A stretch of DNA of 40,213 nt, taken from NCBI GenBank assembly GCA_007126375.1, contig SLBI01000199.1, positions 1 through 40,213 of the forward strand. Reading direction: 5' to 3'. The stretch's first letter is position 1. Every line of letters starts with the position of its first letter. Origin of the DNA: Paracoccaceae bacterium. Its GTDB lineage: Bacteria; Pseudomonadota; Alphaproteobacteria; Rhodobacterales; Rhodobacteraceae. The notes under the pieces are model-generated. The model was not told the origin of the DNA. It made no database searches and saw only the letters and a list, made by a program, of their open reading frames with translations. Both the position numbers and the translations under genes were made by a program. Shown piece after piece: positions 24,277 to 35,161 of this stretch.

Positions 24277-25821
24277 ATGCACGCGACGACCCTGGCAGAG
24301 CTTCTCACCCCGATTCCCGACGATGCGCCCGCGCTGGGCGCCCCCGGCCGGCCGTGGCTGAGCCATGGCGACCTGCGGCACCTGGCTGGCGACACCCGCG
24401 CGGCGCTGCTCGCCGCCGGCATCGGCCGCGGCGACCGGGTGGCGATCGTGTTGCCGAACGGGCCGGAGATGGCGGCCGCCTTCGTCACCGTGGCGCAGAC
24501 GGCGGTGACGGCTCCGTTGAACCCTGCCTACCGCGAGGAGGAATTCGCCTTCTATCTGGAGGATCTGAAGGCTGCCGCCCTGATCCTCGCCGCCGGCGAG
24601 ACCGGCCCCGCCGCGGCCGCCGCCGCCCGCCTCGGCATCCCCGTGCTGCGTCTTGCCGCCAGCGAGGATGGCCCGGCCGGCGCCTTCACCCTGCAGCCCG
24701 AGGGCCCGGGCCGCGCTCCGGTCGGCACGGGCCAGCCCGAGGCCGACGACATCGCGCTGATCCTGCACACCTCGGGCACCACCTCGCGGCCCAAGATCGT
24801 GCCGCTGACGCAGGCCAATCTCTGCGCCTCGGCCCGCCACATCGGCGCGGCGCTGGCGCTGGCGCCCGCGGATCGCTGCCTGAACGTGATGCCCCTCTTC
24901 CACATCCACGGCCTCGTTGCGGCGCTGACCTCCGGCCTCGCCGCCGGCGGCGCGGTCTGGTGCGCGCCGGGCTTCGACGCTCTGCGCTTCTTCGGCTGGA
25001 TGGAGGAGGCGCGGCCAAGCTGGTACACCGCCGTGCCCACCATGCATCAGGCGATCCTGTCCCGCGCGCCCCGCAACGCCGAGACCATCGCCAAGGTGCC
25101 ACTGCGGCTGATCCGCTCCTCCTCCGCCTCGCTGCCACCGCAGGTGTTCCGCGCCCTGGCCGACACCTTCGGCTGCCCGGTGATCGAGAGCTACGGCATG
25201 ACCGAGGCCACGCACCAGATGGCCTCCAACCCGCTGCCGCCGCGCGATCAGAAACCCGGCTCGGTCGGCATCGCCGCCGGCCCGCTGGTCCGCATCGCGC
25301 ATGAGGCCGAGGACCGGCTGCTGCCCGACAACGACACCGGCGAGGTGGCCATCTCCGGCCCCAACGTCACCCCGGGATACGAGGGCAACCCCGAAGCCAA
25401 CGCGAAGAACTTCTTCGAGGCGGAGGGGCGCCGCTGGTTCCGCACCGGCGATCAGGGCACGCTCGATGCCGAGGGCTACCTGCACCTCACCGGCCGGCTG
25501 AAGGAGATCATCAACCGCGGCGGCGAGAAGGTGAGCCCGCTGGAGGTGGACGCCGTGCTGATGGACCACCCCGCGGTGGCGCAGGCGGTGACCTTCGCCC
25601 TGCCGCACCCCAAGCTGGGCGAGGAGGTCGCCGCCGCGGTGGTGCTGCGCGAGGAGGCGGAGGCCGACGAGCGTGCCATCCGCGATTTCGCCGGCGAACG
25701 GCTGGCGGCCTTCAAGGTGCCGCGCAAGGTGGTGATCCTGCCCGAGATCCCCAAGGGCGCCACCGGCAAGCTGCAGCGCATCGGGCTGGCCGAGAAGCTC
25801 GGCCTGGTCGAGGGCGCCTGA
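24277..25821 (+). CDS. Acyl-CoA ligase, oxalyl-CoA synthetase (AAE3/Pcs60)-like
   Basis: This 514-residue ANL-superfamily ligase forms an acyl-CoA from a carboxylate, ATP and CoA. Motifs are LILHTSGTTSRPKIVPLT (phosphate loop), MPLFHIHGLVAALTSGLAAG, YTAVPTMHQAILSRAP, LIRSSSASLPPQV, ESYGMTEATHQM, RTGDQGTLDAEGYLHLTGRLKEIINRGGEKVSP and the C-terminal PKGATGKLQR with the catalytic Lys. The HIHGLVAALTSGL and RSSSASLPP segments are typical of the plant and yeast AAE3/Pcs60 oxalyl-CoA synthetase branch, so oxalate or a related small acid is the first guess. The ATG at 24277 follows GGAGG by six bases. The next gene starts one base after its stop. Confidence 0.85.
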   Translation: MHATTLAELLTPIPDDAPALGAPGRPWLSHGDLRHLAGDTRAALLAAGIGRGDRVAIVLPNGPEMAAAFVTVAQTAVTAPLNPAYREEEFAFYLEDLKAAALILAAGETGPAAAAAARLGIPVLRLAASEDGPAGAFTLQPEGPGRAPVGTGQPEADDIALILHTSGTTSRPKIVPLTQANLCASARHIGAALALAPADRCLNVMPLFHIHGLVAALTSGLAAGGAVWCAPGFDALRFFGWMEEARPSWYTAVPTMHQAILSRAPRNAETIAKVPLRLIRSSSASLPPQVFRALADTFGCPVIESYGMTEATHQMASNPLPPRDQKPGSVGIAAGPLVRIAHEAEDRLLPDNDTGEVAISGPNVTPGYEGNPEANAKNFFEAEGRRWFRTGDQGTLDAEGYLHLTGRLKEIINRGGEKVSPLEVDAVLMDHPAVAQAVTFALPHPKLGEEVAAAVVLREEAEADERAIRDFAGERLAAFKVPRKVVILPEIPKGATGKLQRIGLAEKLGLVEGA

Positions 25822-25822
25822 G

Positions 25823-26797
25823 ATGAAGATCTGCATCTTCGGCGCCGGCGCGATCGGCGGCTACATGGGCGCGAAGCTGGCGAAGGCCGGCGCCGAGGTC
25901 AGCCTCGTCGCCCGTGGCCCGCATCTGGCCGCCATGCGCGACAAGGGCCTGACGCTGATCGAGGAGGCGGGCACGTTCACCGTCTCCGTCACCGCCTCGG
26001 ACGACCCCGCCGAGCTTGGCCCGCAGGACTATGTCATCGTCACCCTCAAGGCCCATTCGGTCCCGCCCGTGGTGGGCAAGATGCAGCCGCTGATCGGCGA
26101 GGGCACCACCATCGTCTCGGGCGTCAACGGCGTGCCCTGGTGGTATTTCTACGGCCTCGACGGGCCGCTGGCGAACACCCGGCTGGAGAGTGTCGATCCC
26201 GGCGGGGCGCAGTGGGACGGCTTCGGCCCCCAGCGCGTGCTGGGCTGCGTCGTCTATCCCGCCGCCGAGGTGAGCGAGCCCGGCACCGTCCGGCACATCG
26301 AGGGCAACCGCTTTTCGCTGGGCGAGCCCACCGGCGAGAAATCCGCCCGCGCGGTCCGGCTCTCCGAGGCGCTGAACTCGGCGGGGCTGAAGGCGCCGGT
26401 GCGCCCGCGCATCCGCGACGAGATCTGGGTCAAGCTATGGGGCAACCTCTCGTTCAATCCGATCTCGGCGCTGACCCACGCCATGCTCGACGTGCTGTGC
26501 ACCGATCCGGGCACGCGGGGGGTGGCGCGCAACATGATGGTCGAGGCGCAGACCATCGCCGAGAAGCTGGGCGTGAAGTTCCCCATCGACGTGGACCGCC
26601 GGATCGACGGCGGCGCCGCGGTCGGGGCGCACCGCACCTCGATGCTGCAGGACCTCGACGCCGGCCGCCCGATGGAGATCGACGCCCTGGTGACCTCGGT
26701 CCAGGAACTGGGCCGGCTGACCGAGGTGCCGACCCCCACCATCGACACTGTCCTCGCCCTGATCCGCCTCCGCGCCCGCTCCGCCGGCCTCTACTGA
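25823..26797 (+). CDS. Ketopantoate reductase (PanE/ApbA) family protein
   Basis: This 324-residue NADPH-dependent oxidoreductase has the N-terminal dinucleotide fold MKICIFGAGAIGGYMGAKLA (GxGxxG at 7-12) and the helical C-terminal domain with RDEIWVKLWGNLSFNPISAL, where Lys204 and Asn208 match the catalytic residues of PanE. True 2-dehydropantoate reductase makes pantoate, but family members in catabolic operons act on other 2-oxo acids. It is separated from the CoA ligase gene by a single base, so both probably act in one pathway and PanE function in CoA synthesis is not assured. A second panE elsewhere in the genome would favour the catabolic reading. Confidence 0.85.
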   Translation: MKICIFGAGAIGGYMGAKLAKAGAEVSLVARGPHLAAMRDKGLTLIEEAGTFTVSVTASDDPAELGPQDYVIVTLKAHSVPPVVGKMQPLIGEGTTIVSGVNGVPWWYFYGLDGPLANTRLESVDPGGAQWDGFGPQRVLGCVVYPAAEVSEPGTVRHIEGNRFSLGEPTGEKSARAVRLSEALNSAGLKAPVRPRIRDEIWVKLWGNLSFNPISALTHAMLDVLCTDPGTRGVARNMMVEAQTIAEKLGVKFPIDVDRRIDGGAAVGAHRTSMLQDLDAGRPMEIDALVTSVQELGRLTEVPTPTIDTVLALIRLRARSAGLY

Positions 26798-26818
26798 CCG
26801 CCTCCGTCACGGCCTGCA

Positions 26819-26845
26819 GCTGCCGCAGCAGCGGGCTGCGGCAGC
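26819..26845 (+). terminator. Perfect 11-bp stem after the ligase/reductase operon
   Basis: GCTGCCGCAGC at 26819-26829 and GCTGCGGCAGC at 26835-26845 form a perfect 11-pair hairpin with a five-base loop, 21 bases after the panE-like stop. It lacks a T-tract, so it could be a weak terminator or an mRNA-end stabiliser. It also lies within the leader region of the following CTERM gene. Confidence 0.5.
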
Positions 26846-26920
26846 AGGACGCTTGTCCGGTGCACGCAACCGTGGCAGCCTGAAGGCTGTAGCGGTGAAA
26901 CTGTGCGCGGAGATCAAGCC

Positions 26921-27523
26921 ATGCGACCTTCCCCCCTTGCGGCGCTCGGCCTGGTGCTGGGCCTCCTGACGGCCCCGGTGGCGCAGGCCTACAGCGTCCC
27001 CTACACCCCGTTTCCGCCCGGCGGCTTCGTGGATACCCGGTTCGGATGGGAATTCGGCGGCGGCCCTGTCCACGGCATCGGCAGCATCATCGGAGGCCCG
27101 TTTCAGCCCTATACCCCCGGCGATACCGAATGGATCGTCGAGATTCCCGATGGCGGCGGCTTCTTCGAGTTCGTGCAGATCTACTCGCCGGTGATCGACA
27201 GCCTCTTCGCGCTCTCCCTCAACGGCACGGTCCTGCCCTGGGACAGCGAGGAGACCCTCGACTTGGGCACCTATGCCGAGATCTACGCGCTCTCGGTCCC
27301 TGCCGGCCTCAACGTGTTCACTGTCGAGATCATCCGCGACGGCAACGAGCAGGCGTTCCGCGGGCCCATCAGTCCTGACGAACTTCGCTTCGGGCAGTTG
27401 CGTTTCAACACCGATCCCGGAGTGGCTCCGGCAATCCCGCTGCCGCCTGCAGTCCTGCCGCTGCTCGGCGGGCTGGGAATGCTGGCCGGGCTCGGCGCCT
27501 TGGGGCGGCGTCGGCGCGGCTGA
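26921..27523 (+). CDS. Secreted VPLPA-CTERM sorting domain protein
   Basis: This 200-residue protein has a signal peptide (LAALGLVLGLLTAPVAQAYS, cleavage near residue 23) and a mature domain of unknown function rich in Gly, Pro and Phe. The C-terminal signal is IPLPPAVLPLLGGLGMLAGL, then GALGRRRRG: the IPLP motif, a hydrophobic helix and a basic tail. Rhodobacterales VPLPA-CTERM proteins are thought to be recognised by an exosortase-type enzyme and passed to the outer surface or exopolysaccharide. No exosortase gene is in the window. The ATG at 26921 follows GGAGA by seven bases, which decides it over the GTG at 26903. Confidence 0.85.
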   Translation: MRPSPLAALGLVLGLLTAPVAQAYSVPYTPFPPGGFVDTRFGWEFGGGPVHGIGSIIGGPFQPYTPGDTEWIVEIPDGGGFFEFVQIYSPVIDSLFALSLNGTVLPWDSEETLDLGTYAEIYALSVPAGLNVFTVEIIRDGNEQAFRGPISPDELRFGQLRFNTDPGVAPAIPLPPAVLPLLGGLGMLAGLGALGRRRRG

Positions 27524-27544
27524 CCCGCGCTGCCCGAAACACGA

Positions 27545-27572
27545 AACGCCCGCCGGTCTCGCGGCGGGCGTT
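27545..27572. terminator. Bidirectional terminator between the CTERM gene and katG
   Basis: AACGCCCGCC at 27545-27554 pairs with GGCGGGCGTT at 27563-27572 around an eight-base loop. It lies between two convergent genes, 21 bases after one stop and 19 after the other. On the minus strand it is followed by a T-rich stretch (TTTCGTGTTTCG), so it best serves katG. Confidence 0.75.
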
Positions 27573-27591
27573 CCGTCCGGTCACTAGGCGC

Positions 27592-30033
<2,442 letters not shown>

Positions 30034-30936
30034 ATGAATTCACTGACCCTCCGCCAACTGCGCTATGTCGAGGCGCTGGCCCGCACCGGCCATTTCGGCC
30101 GTGCCGCCGAGGCGTCGGCGGTCAGCCAGCCGGCGCTGTCGATGCAGATCCGCGAGCTTGAGGCCGGGCTGGGCATGGCGCTCTTTGAACGCGGCTCGCG
30201 GCAGGTGCGGCCGACTCCCTTCGGCGAGTCCTTCATTGCCCGCGCCCGCGAGATCCTGCGCGCGGTGGATGAACTGGGCGATCTTGCGCGGGCGGCAGGG
30301 CAGGGGCTTTCCGGGCGGCTGCGGCTGGGGGTGATTCCCACCGTCGCGCCCTATCTGCTGCCGCGGCTGATCGGCGATCTGACCCTGCGGCACCCCGATC
30401 TGGACCTTCACCTGCGCGAGACGCTGACCGCACGGCTGCTGCGCGAACTGGCCGAGGGCCGGCTCGACGCCGCCATCGTGGCGCTGCCGGTGTCCGAGCC
30501 GGGGCTGGCCGAGGTGGCGCTCTTTTCCGAGGAATTCGTGCTGGTCCGCCCTGCGGCCGAGGCCGGCGAGCCGGTGCCCACCGCTGACCGGCTGCGCGAG
30601 ATGCGGCTGCTGCTGCTGGAGGAGGGGCATTGCTTCCGTGACCAGGCGCTGTCCTTCTGCCGGTTGCAGCCCGCCCCCCCGCGTGAGTTGCTGGACGGCA
30701 GCGCGCTGTCCACGCTGGTGCAGATGGTTGCCGCCGGCATCGGTGTCACGCTCATCCCCGAGATGGCCGTGGCGGTCGAGACGCGTTCGGCCACGGTGTC
30801 GGTCGTCCGCCTCGGCCCGCCGCCGCCCAGCCGCACGATCGGCATGATCTGGCGCCGCAGCACGCCGCTGGCCGGCCAGCTGCACGATCTCGCCGGGCTG
30901 GTGCGCGGCTCGGCCGAGGCGCTGCGGGCGGCGTGA
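30034..30936 (+). CDS. oxyR: LysR-family peroxide sensor OxyR
   Basis: OxyR activates katG and other defence genes when two cysteines are oxidised to a disulfide by hydrogen peroxide. The 300-residue protein has a LysR helix-turn-helix (LTLRQLRYVEALARTGHFGRAAEASAVSQPALSMQIREL, split here as residues 4-42) and a periplasmic-binding-like sensor domain. The decisive motif is LLLLEEGHCFRDQALSFCRL, with Cys200 and Cys209 in the positions of E. coli Cys199 and Cys208; general LysR proteins lack this. It diverges from katG. The gene is followed by the TTT operon after a 167-base spacer with its own likely promoter, so it is not the obvious regulator of that transporter. Confidence 0.93.
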   Translation: MNSLTLRQLRYVEALARTGHFGRAAEASAVSQPALSMQIRELEAGLGMALFERGSRQVRPTPFGESFIARAREILRAVDELGDLARAAGQGLSGRLRLGVIPTVAPYLLPRLIGDLTLRHPDLDLHLRETLTARLLRELAEGRLDAAIVALPVSEPGLAEVALFSEEFVLVRPAAEAGEPVPTADRLREMRLLLLEEGHCFRDQALSFCRLQPAPPRELLDGSALSTLVQMVAAGIGVTLIPEMAVAVETRSATVSVVRLGPPPPSRTIGMIWRRSTPLAGQLHDLAGLVRGSAEALRAA

Positions 30937-30996
30937 TGATGGCTGTGTGTGGGTGCAGTGCCGGGGCAGGGGAATGCGGGGCGGGGAAAAGTATCA

Positions 30997-31027
30997 TTGA
31001 CAGTGCAACCAAACTCTTCAAGGTTGC
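30997..31027 (+). promoter_or_regulatory. Putative promoter and operator of the tct-hyuBA operon
   Basis: A consensus TTGACA lies at 30997-31002. It is followed by a perfect inverted repeat, GCAACC at 31005-31010 and GGTTGC at 31022-31027, with 11 bases between. The repeat would cover the promoter core, the place of a repressor site. No clear -10 hexamer was found at the right distance, so the promoter is tentative. Confidence 0.45.
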
Positions 31028-31103
31028 CGATCGCACCCCTCGCTCGTGGCCCGGCCCGCCGGGCGGTGCGATCACAAGCAAGACGCAAAACAGCGGAGGT
31101 TCC

Positions 31104-32066
31104 ATGAAAACCCTGTCCAGCATCGCCGGCCTCGCCGGTGCCGCCCTGATCGGTCTCGGCCCGGCGCCCGCACAGGCGGACTATCCCACCGGCCCGATCA
31201 CCCTTGTCGTGCCCTTCGCCGCCGGCGGCGGCGGCGACACCTTCACCCGCGCCATCGCCGAGCTTGCGCAGGAGCGGCTGGGTGTCAACGTCATGGTCGA
31301 GAACCGTACCGGCGGCGGCGGCACCATCGGCGTCGGTTCGGTCGCGCGCGCCGCGAATGACGGGCACACGCTGGGCTTCGTCTCCACAAGCCCGGTGGTG
31401 ATGACGCCGAACTTCTCCGAAGTGCCGTTCGACCCCGCGACCGACATCACCTATGTCGGCCGCTTCGTCACCTCGCCCATCCCGATGATCGTGCCGGCCG
31501 ACAAGCCGTGGCAGAGCTTCGACGATCTGGTCGAGTGGATGCGCGAGAACCCGGGCCGTCTGCGCTGGTCCACCTCGGCCACCCGAGGTGCGCCGCAGAT
31601 CGCCACCGAGGCACTGTTCGGCGCGCTGGGCGTCGAGGGCGTGCACATTCCGATGCAGGGCGGCTCCGAGGTGCTGGCGGCGATCCTGGGCGACACGCTC
31701 GACATGGGCGTGATCTCGGAATACGCCGAGCCGGCGATGGCCGGGCAGGTGCGCGTGCTTGCGCAGTCAGGCCCCGAGCCGATCGCGGAGATGCCCGATG
31801 TCCCGACCTATGACGCGCTCGGCTCGCCGCTGGCGCCGACGATGTTCTTCGGCATCATCGGCCCCGCCGATCTGCCGGCCGAGGTGACCGGGACATGGGA
31901 CGGGCTGCTGGCCGAGATCGTCGAGGATCCGCGCTTCGTCGAGGTGGCCGACCGGCTTGGCGGCAACCTCGCCTTCATGCCGCACGAGCCCTTCCAGGCG
32001 GCAGTGCTGCGCGACATCGCCGCGATGAGCGCGGCGCTCGAGGAACTCGGCCTGCTCGACGACTGA
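31104..32066 (+). CDS. tctC: TTT transporter periplasmic binding protein
   Basis: This is the extracytoplasmic solute receptor of a tripartite tricarboxylate transporter. It captures a carboxylate in the periplasm and delivers it to the TctA/TctB membrane part. The 320-residue protein starts with a signal peptide (MKTLSSIAGLAGAALIGL, cleavage near residue 25 after AQA). Bug-family landmarks follow: YPTGPITLVVPFAAGGGGDT, VENRTGGGGTIGVGSVARA, DGHTLGFVSTSP and the closing LGGNLAFMPHEPFQAAV. The ATG at 31104 follows GGAGG by four bases, against a much longer frame with no signal peptide. Ligands of this family range from citrate to aromatic acids, so the substrate is open. Confidence 0.93.
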   Translation: MKTLSSIAGLAGAALIGLGPAPAQADYPTGPITLVVPFAAGGGGDTFTRAIAELAQERLGVNVMVENRTGGGGTIGVGSVARAANDGHTLGFVSTSPVVMTPNFSEVPFDPATDITYVGRFVTSPIPMIVPADKPWQSFDDLVEWMRENPGRLRWSTSATRGAPQIATEALFGALGVEGVHIPMQGGSEVLAAILGDTLDMGVISEYAEPAMAGQVRVLAQSGPEPIAEMPDVPTYDALGSPLAPTMFFGIIGPADLPAEVTGTWDGLLAEIVEDPRFVEVADRLGGNLAFMPHEPFQAAVLRDIAAMSAALEELGLLDD

Positions 32067-32124
32067 GCCGGGGCGCGGCGCCGGAAGCTTGTCCGGCGCC
32101 GCCACCGACAGGGAGAGATGCGGC

Positions 32125-32649
32125 ATGTGGCTGGAAACCCGGATCGGCGAAACGGTTTTGCTGCTGGGCTTTCTGCTGCTGGCGGCGGGTCTGGCCTTCT
32201 GGGTGATCCCTGCCGGCATCGCACCGCCGCGGGGCACGGCCGCGGTCACGCCGCGGTCCGTGCCGTTCGCGGTCACGGCAGGTATCGGCGTGCTCTGCCT
32301 GATGCGCCTTGCGGCGCTGTGGCTGCTGCCGGCGCGCCCGGAGGCCGGCGACGCCGACGACGGCGCCGCCTTCGCCGCGGACGAGGACGACACCCGCCAT
32401 CCATGGCGTCTGGCCGCGATCGTCGCGCTGTGCCTGCTGCTGGCGCCGGTGCTGATCCCGCAGACCGGGTTCTATGTCGCAACCGTCGTGTTCATGGTCG
32501 CGGTGATGTCGCTTCTGGGCGAACGCCGCCCGGTGGTTCTGGCAGGCACGCCGCTTGCGCTTGCCGCCGCCATCTATGCGCTGTTCGAACTCGGTTTCAG
32601 CATTCGTCTGCCGAAGGGCGCCCTGTCCGCCGCCCTGCCGGGTTTCTGA
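32125..32649 (+). CDS. tctB: TTT transporter small membrane subunit
   Basis: TctB is the poorly conserved four-helix subunit of the tripartite tricarboxylate transporter. The 174-residue protein has four hydrophobic stretches at about 10-30, 46-64, 91-108 and 112-155 (the last probably two helices), with an acidic loop (EAGDADDGAAFAADEDD) between the second and third. The ATG at 32125 follows GGGAGAG by seven bases. It lies between tctC and tctA, which secures the assignment. Confidence 0.85.
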   Translation: MWLETRIGETVLLLGFLLLAAGLAFWVIPAGIAPPRGTAAVTPRSVPFAVTAGIGVLCLMRLAALWLLPARPEAGDADDGAAFAADEDDTRHPWRLAAIVALCLLLAPVLIPQTGFYVATVVFMVAVMSLLGERRPVVLAGTPLALAAAIYALFELGFSIRLPKGALSAALPGF

Positions 32650-32658
32650 GGCCCGCCG

Positions 32659-34197
32659 ATGGATTTCGAGCCCATTCTCAACGGCATCATGCTGTCGCTC
32701 GGCTGGCAGACCCTTCTGGCGGTCGTGCTGGGCGTCATGCTGGGGCAGGTGCTGGGGTCGATCCCCGGTCTGACCGCGGCGATGGCGGTGGCGTTGCTCA
32801 TTCCCTTCACCTTCTATTTCGATCCCTGGATCGGCATCCCGATGATGCTGGGCATGTTCAAGGGCTCGCTGTTCGGCGGCAGCCTCGCGGCGATCCTGAT
32901 CCGCACGCCGGGCACGCCCGCCGCCGCCGCGACCGTGCTCGACGGCAATGAACTTGCCCGGCAGGGCAAGGGCGGCAAGGCCGCGCGGGCCGCGCTGTTC
33001 GCCTCGGTCACCGGCGACACCTTCTCCGACATCTGTCTGATCCTCGCCGCCGGCACGCTGGCGGCCATCGCCATCCGCTTCGGCCCCGGCGAATACGTGC
33101 TGCTGATCGCCTTCTCGCTCTTCACCCTCGGCTCGCTTTCGGGGCGCCGGCCGTGGAAGGGGCTGGTGTCGATGCTGATCGGCGTGCTGATCGGCTGCAT
33201 CGGTCTCGACCCGATCACCGGCTCGCCGCGGCTGACCTTCGGCAGCCTCGAGCTGATGGACGGCATCGCGCTGATCCCGATGCTGATCGGCCTGCTCGCC
33301 GTCTCCGAGGTGTTCCTGCAGATGGAGCGATCGACCCGCTCGCTCGCCGCCCGCGCCGTGGCCTTCTCGCCAAAGCGCGAGGACAACCACCTGTCGTGGA
33401 GGGAGGTCCGCTCGCTGACCCCGCTGACGCTGCGGTCCTCGGCCATCGGCACCATGATCGGTGCGCTGCCCGGTCTCGGCGCCACCATCGCCGCCTTCCT
33501 CGCCTACAACGAGGCCCGCCGGATCTCGAAGACGCCGGAGAAGTTCGGCAAGGGCTCGCTGGAAGGCGTGGTTGCGCCCGAGGCCGCGAACAACGCCGTG
33601 TCGGGCGCGAACATGATCCCGCTGCTGGCCTTCGGCATCCCCGGCGACGTCGCGGCGGCGCTGCTGCTGGGCGCCTTCATGATCCAGGGCATCACCCCCG
33701 GGCCGATGGCCTTCGCCGCCGATCCCACGCCGATCTACGCGATCTTCGCTGCCATGCTGCTGGCGAACTTCGTCAACTTCGGCATCGGCAATGCCTTCAT
33801 CCCGGTGGCGAAGCGGCTGCTGGTTGTGCCCAAGCGCATCCTCTTTCCGGCGGTGCTGATCTTCGCCTCGGCCGGCGCCTATGCGATGCGTGGCTCGGTC
33901 TTCGATGTGCAGCTCGTCTTCGTCTTCGGCATCATGGGCTATGCGCTGACCCGGCTGGGCATTCCGCTGGTGCCCCTGCTGATCGGCTTCATCCTCGCGC
34001 CCATCCTCGAACGCTCGGCGCGGCAGACGCTGCTCCTGGTGCAGGCCGCCGACGGCTGGACCAACTACGTCCTCAGCCGCCCGGTTCTGATGATCCTGCT
34101 CGCGGTGCTTGCCGTGCTTCTGCTGCTCGTCTGGCGGCAGCGGCGGCGCACGCTCGGCCTCGGCCTGCCGCACACCGCCCGCCCGCCGGGCGACTGA
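32659..34197 (+). CDS. tctA: TTT transporter large membrane subunit
   Basis: TctA is the main permease of the tripartite tricarboxylate transporter, driven by an ion gradient. The 512-residue protein has about 12 hydrophobic segments. The two conserved family motifs are GSIPGLTAAMAVALLIPFTF followed by KGSLFGGSLAAILIRTPGTP, and in the second half GALPGLGATIAAFLAYNEAR with EGVVAPEAANNAVSGANMIP and FGIPGDVAAALLLGAFMIQG. It starts nine bases after tctB and is followed by the aminotransferase gene after 20 bases, so transport and catabolic genes share a transcript. Confidence 0.95.
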   Translation: MDFEPILNGIMLSLGWQTLLAVVLGVMLGQVLGSIPGLTAAMAVALLIPFTFYFDPWIGIPMMLGMFKGSLFGGSLAAILIRTPGTPAAAATVLDGNELARQGKGGKAARAALFASVTGDTFSDICLILAAGTLAAIAIRFGPGEYVLLIAFSLFTLGSLSGRRPWKGLVSMLIGVLIGCIGLDPITGSPRLTFGSLELMDGIALIPMLIGLLAVSEVFLQMERSTRSLAARAVAFSPKREDNHLSWREVRSLTPLTLRSSAIGTMIGALPGLGATIAAFLAYNEARRISKTPEKFGKGSLEGVVAPEAANNAVSGANMIPLLAFGIPGDVAAALLLGAFMIQGITPGPMAFAADPTPIYAIFAAMLLANFVNFGIGNAFIPVAKRLLVVPKRILFPAVLIFASAGAYAMRGSVFDVQLVFVFGIMGYALTRLGIPLVPLLIGFILAPILERSARQTLLLVQAADGWTNYVLSRPVLMILLAVLAVLLLLVWRQRRRTLGLGLPHTARPPGD

Positions 34198-34217
34198 ACC
34201 CCGCAAGGAAGGATCCC

Positions 34218-35141
34218 ATGGCCACCCGCAACGGCGACTACATGATCCAGAACGGCCGCCTCGTGCCCTTTGCCGAGGCGCGCATCCACTGCCTGTCGCC
34301 CGCCGTCACCTCGGCGGTGAACGTGTTCGAGGGCATTCGCGCCTACTGGAACGACGAACAGGAACAGCTCCACGTCTTCCGTCTGGACGAACATCTCGCC
34401 CGCCTCGACTACTCCGCCAAGGTCATGCGCATCGGTGCCCATCCCTGGGACCGCGACGCCCTGCGCGAGATGGTGTGCGACCTGCTGCGCGCCAACGCGG
34501 CGCGCGAGAGCGTGCACATGCGCATTCACCTCTATGTCGACGAGGACGGCTTCATGACCGCGACCGAGCCTGCGGGCATGTTCATCTCCTGCGTGTTCCG
34601 CCCCCGCACCCGCCAGTCGATGGAGGGCTGCACCGCGCAGGTCTCGTCCTGGACCCGGCTGTCGGACAATTCCGGCCCGCCGCGGGTGAAATCCTCGGCC
34701 AACTACTTCAACGGCCGGCTCGCCGCGCTGCAGGCCCGGCAGGACGGTTATGACAACGCCATCCTGCTGACCGCCTCGGGCCATGTCTGCGAGGGGCCCG
34801 GCGCCTGCATCTTCCTGATCCGCGACGGCCGCCCCGTCACCCCCGACCGCAGCCAGCACATCCTGGAAAGCATCACCCGCGACACGCTGATCCGGCTGGC
34901 CGCCGAGATGGGCCTGCCCACCGAGGAGCGTGCCATCGGCCGCACCGAGCTCTACGCCGCCGAGGAGGCGTTCTTCTGCGGCACCGGCAACGAGGTCACG
35001 CCCATCGTCGCCATCGACGGCCTGCCGGTGGGCAGCGGCGGCGTCGGCCCCATCACCGCGGCCCTGCAGGACCGCTATTTCGCCCTCGCTTCGGGCCGCG
35101 ATCCCGCGCACCCCGACTGGCGCACCCCCGTCTACGTCTGA
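34218..35141 (+). CDS. Class IV aminotransferase, branched-chain (IlvE-like)
   Basis: This 307-residue fold-type IV PLP enzyme moves an amino group between an amino acid and 2-oxoglutarate. Landmarks are VNVFEGIRAYW (35-44), MRIHLYVDEDG, the PLP lysine Lys158 in PPRVKSSANYFN, and GTGNEVTPIVAIDG near the C-terminus, where the phosphate-binding turn sits. The ATG at 34218 follows AAGGAAGGA. The length and FEGIRAY fit the BCAT group, but a position between a TTT transporter and hyuBA (20-base gaps on both sides) points to a catabolic amino donor or acceptor rather than to valine/leucine synthesis. D-amino-acid transaminases are an alternative in this fold. Confidence 0.88.
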   Translation: MATRNGDYMIQNGRLVPFAEARIHCLSPAVTSAVNVFEGIRAYWNDEQEQLHVFRLDEHLARLDYSAKVMRIGAHPWDRDALREMVCDLLRANAARESVHMRIHLYVDEDGFMTATEPAGMFISCVFRPRTRQSMEGCTAQVSSWTRLSDNSGPPRVKSSANYFNGRLAALQARQDGYDNAILLTASGHVCEGPGACIFLIRDGRPVTPDRSQHILESITRDTLIRLAAEMGLPTEERAIGRTELYAAEEAFFCGTGNEVTPIVAIDGLPVGSGGVGPITAALQDRYFALASGRDPAHPDWRTPVYV

Positions 35142-35161
35142 CCAGACCGAAGGAGCCCCCG

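Noticed and set aside
31975-34206. 743-codon open frame on the minus strand opposite tctB and tctA
   Set aside because: Composition is Gln/His/Arg-rich, typical of an antisense shadow, and the plus-strand genes are certain.
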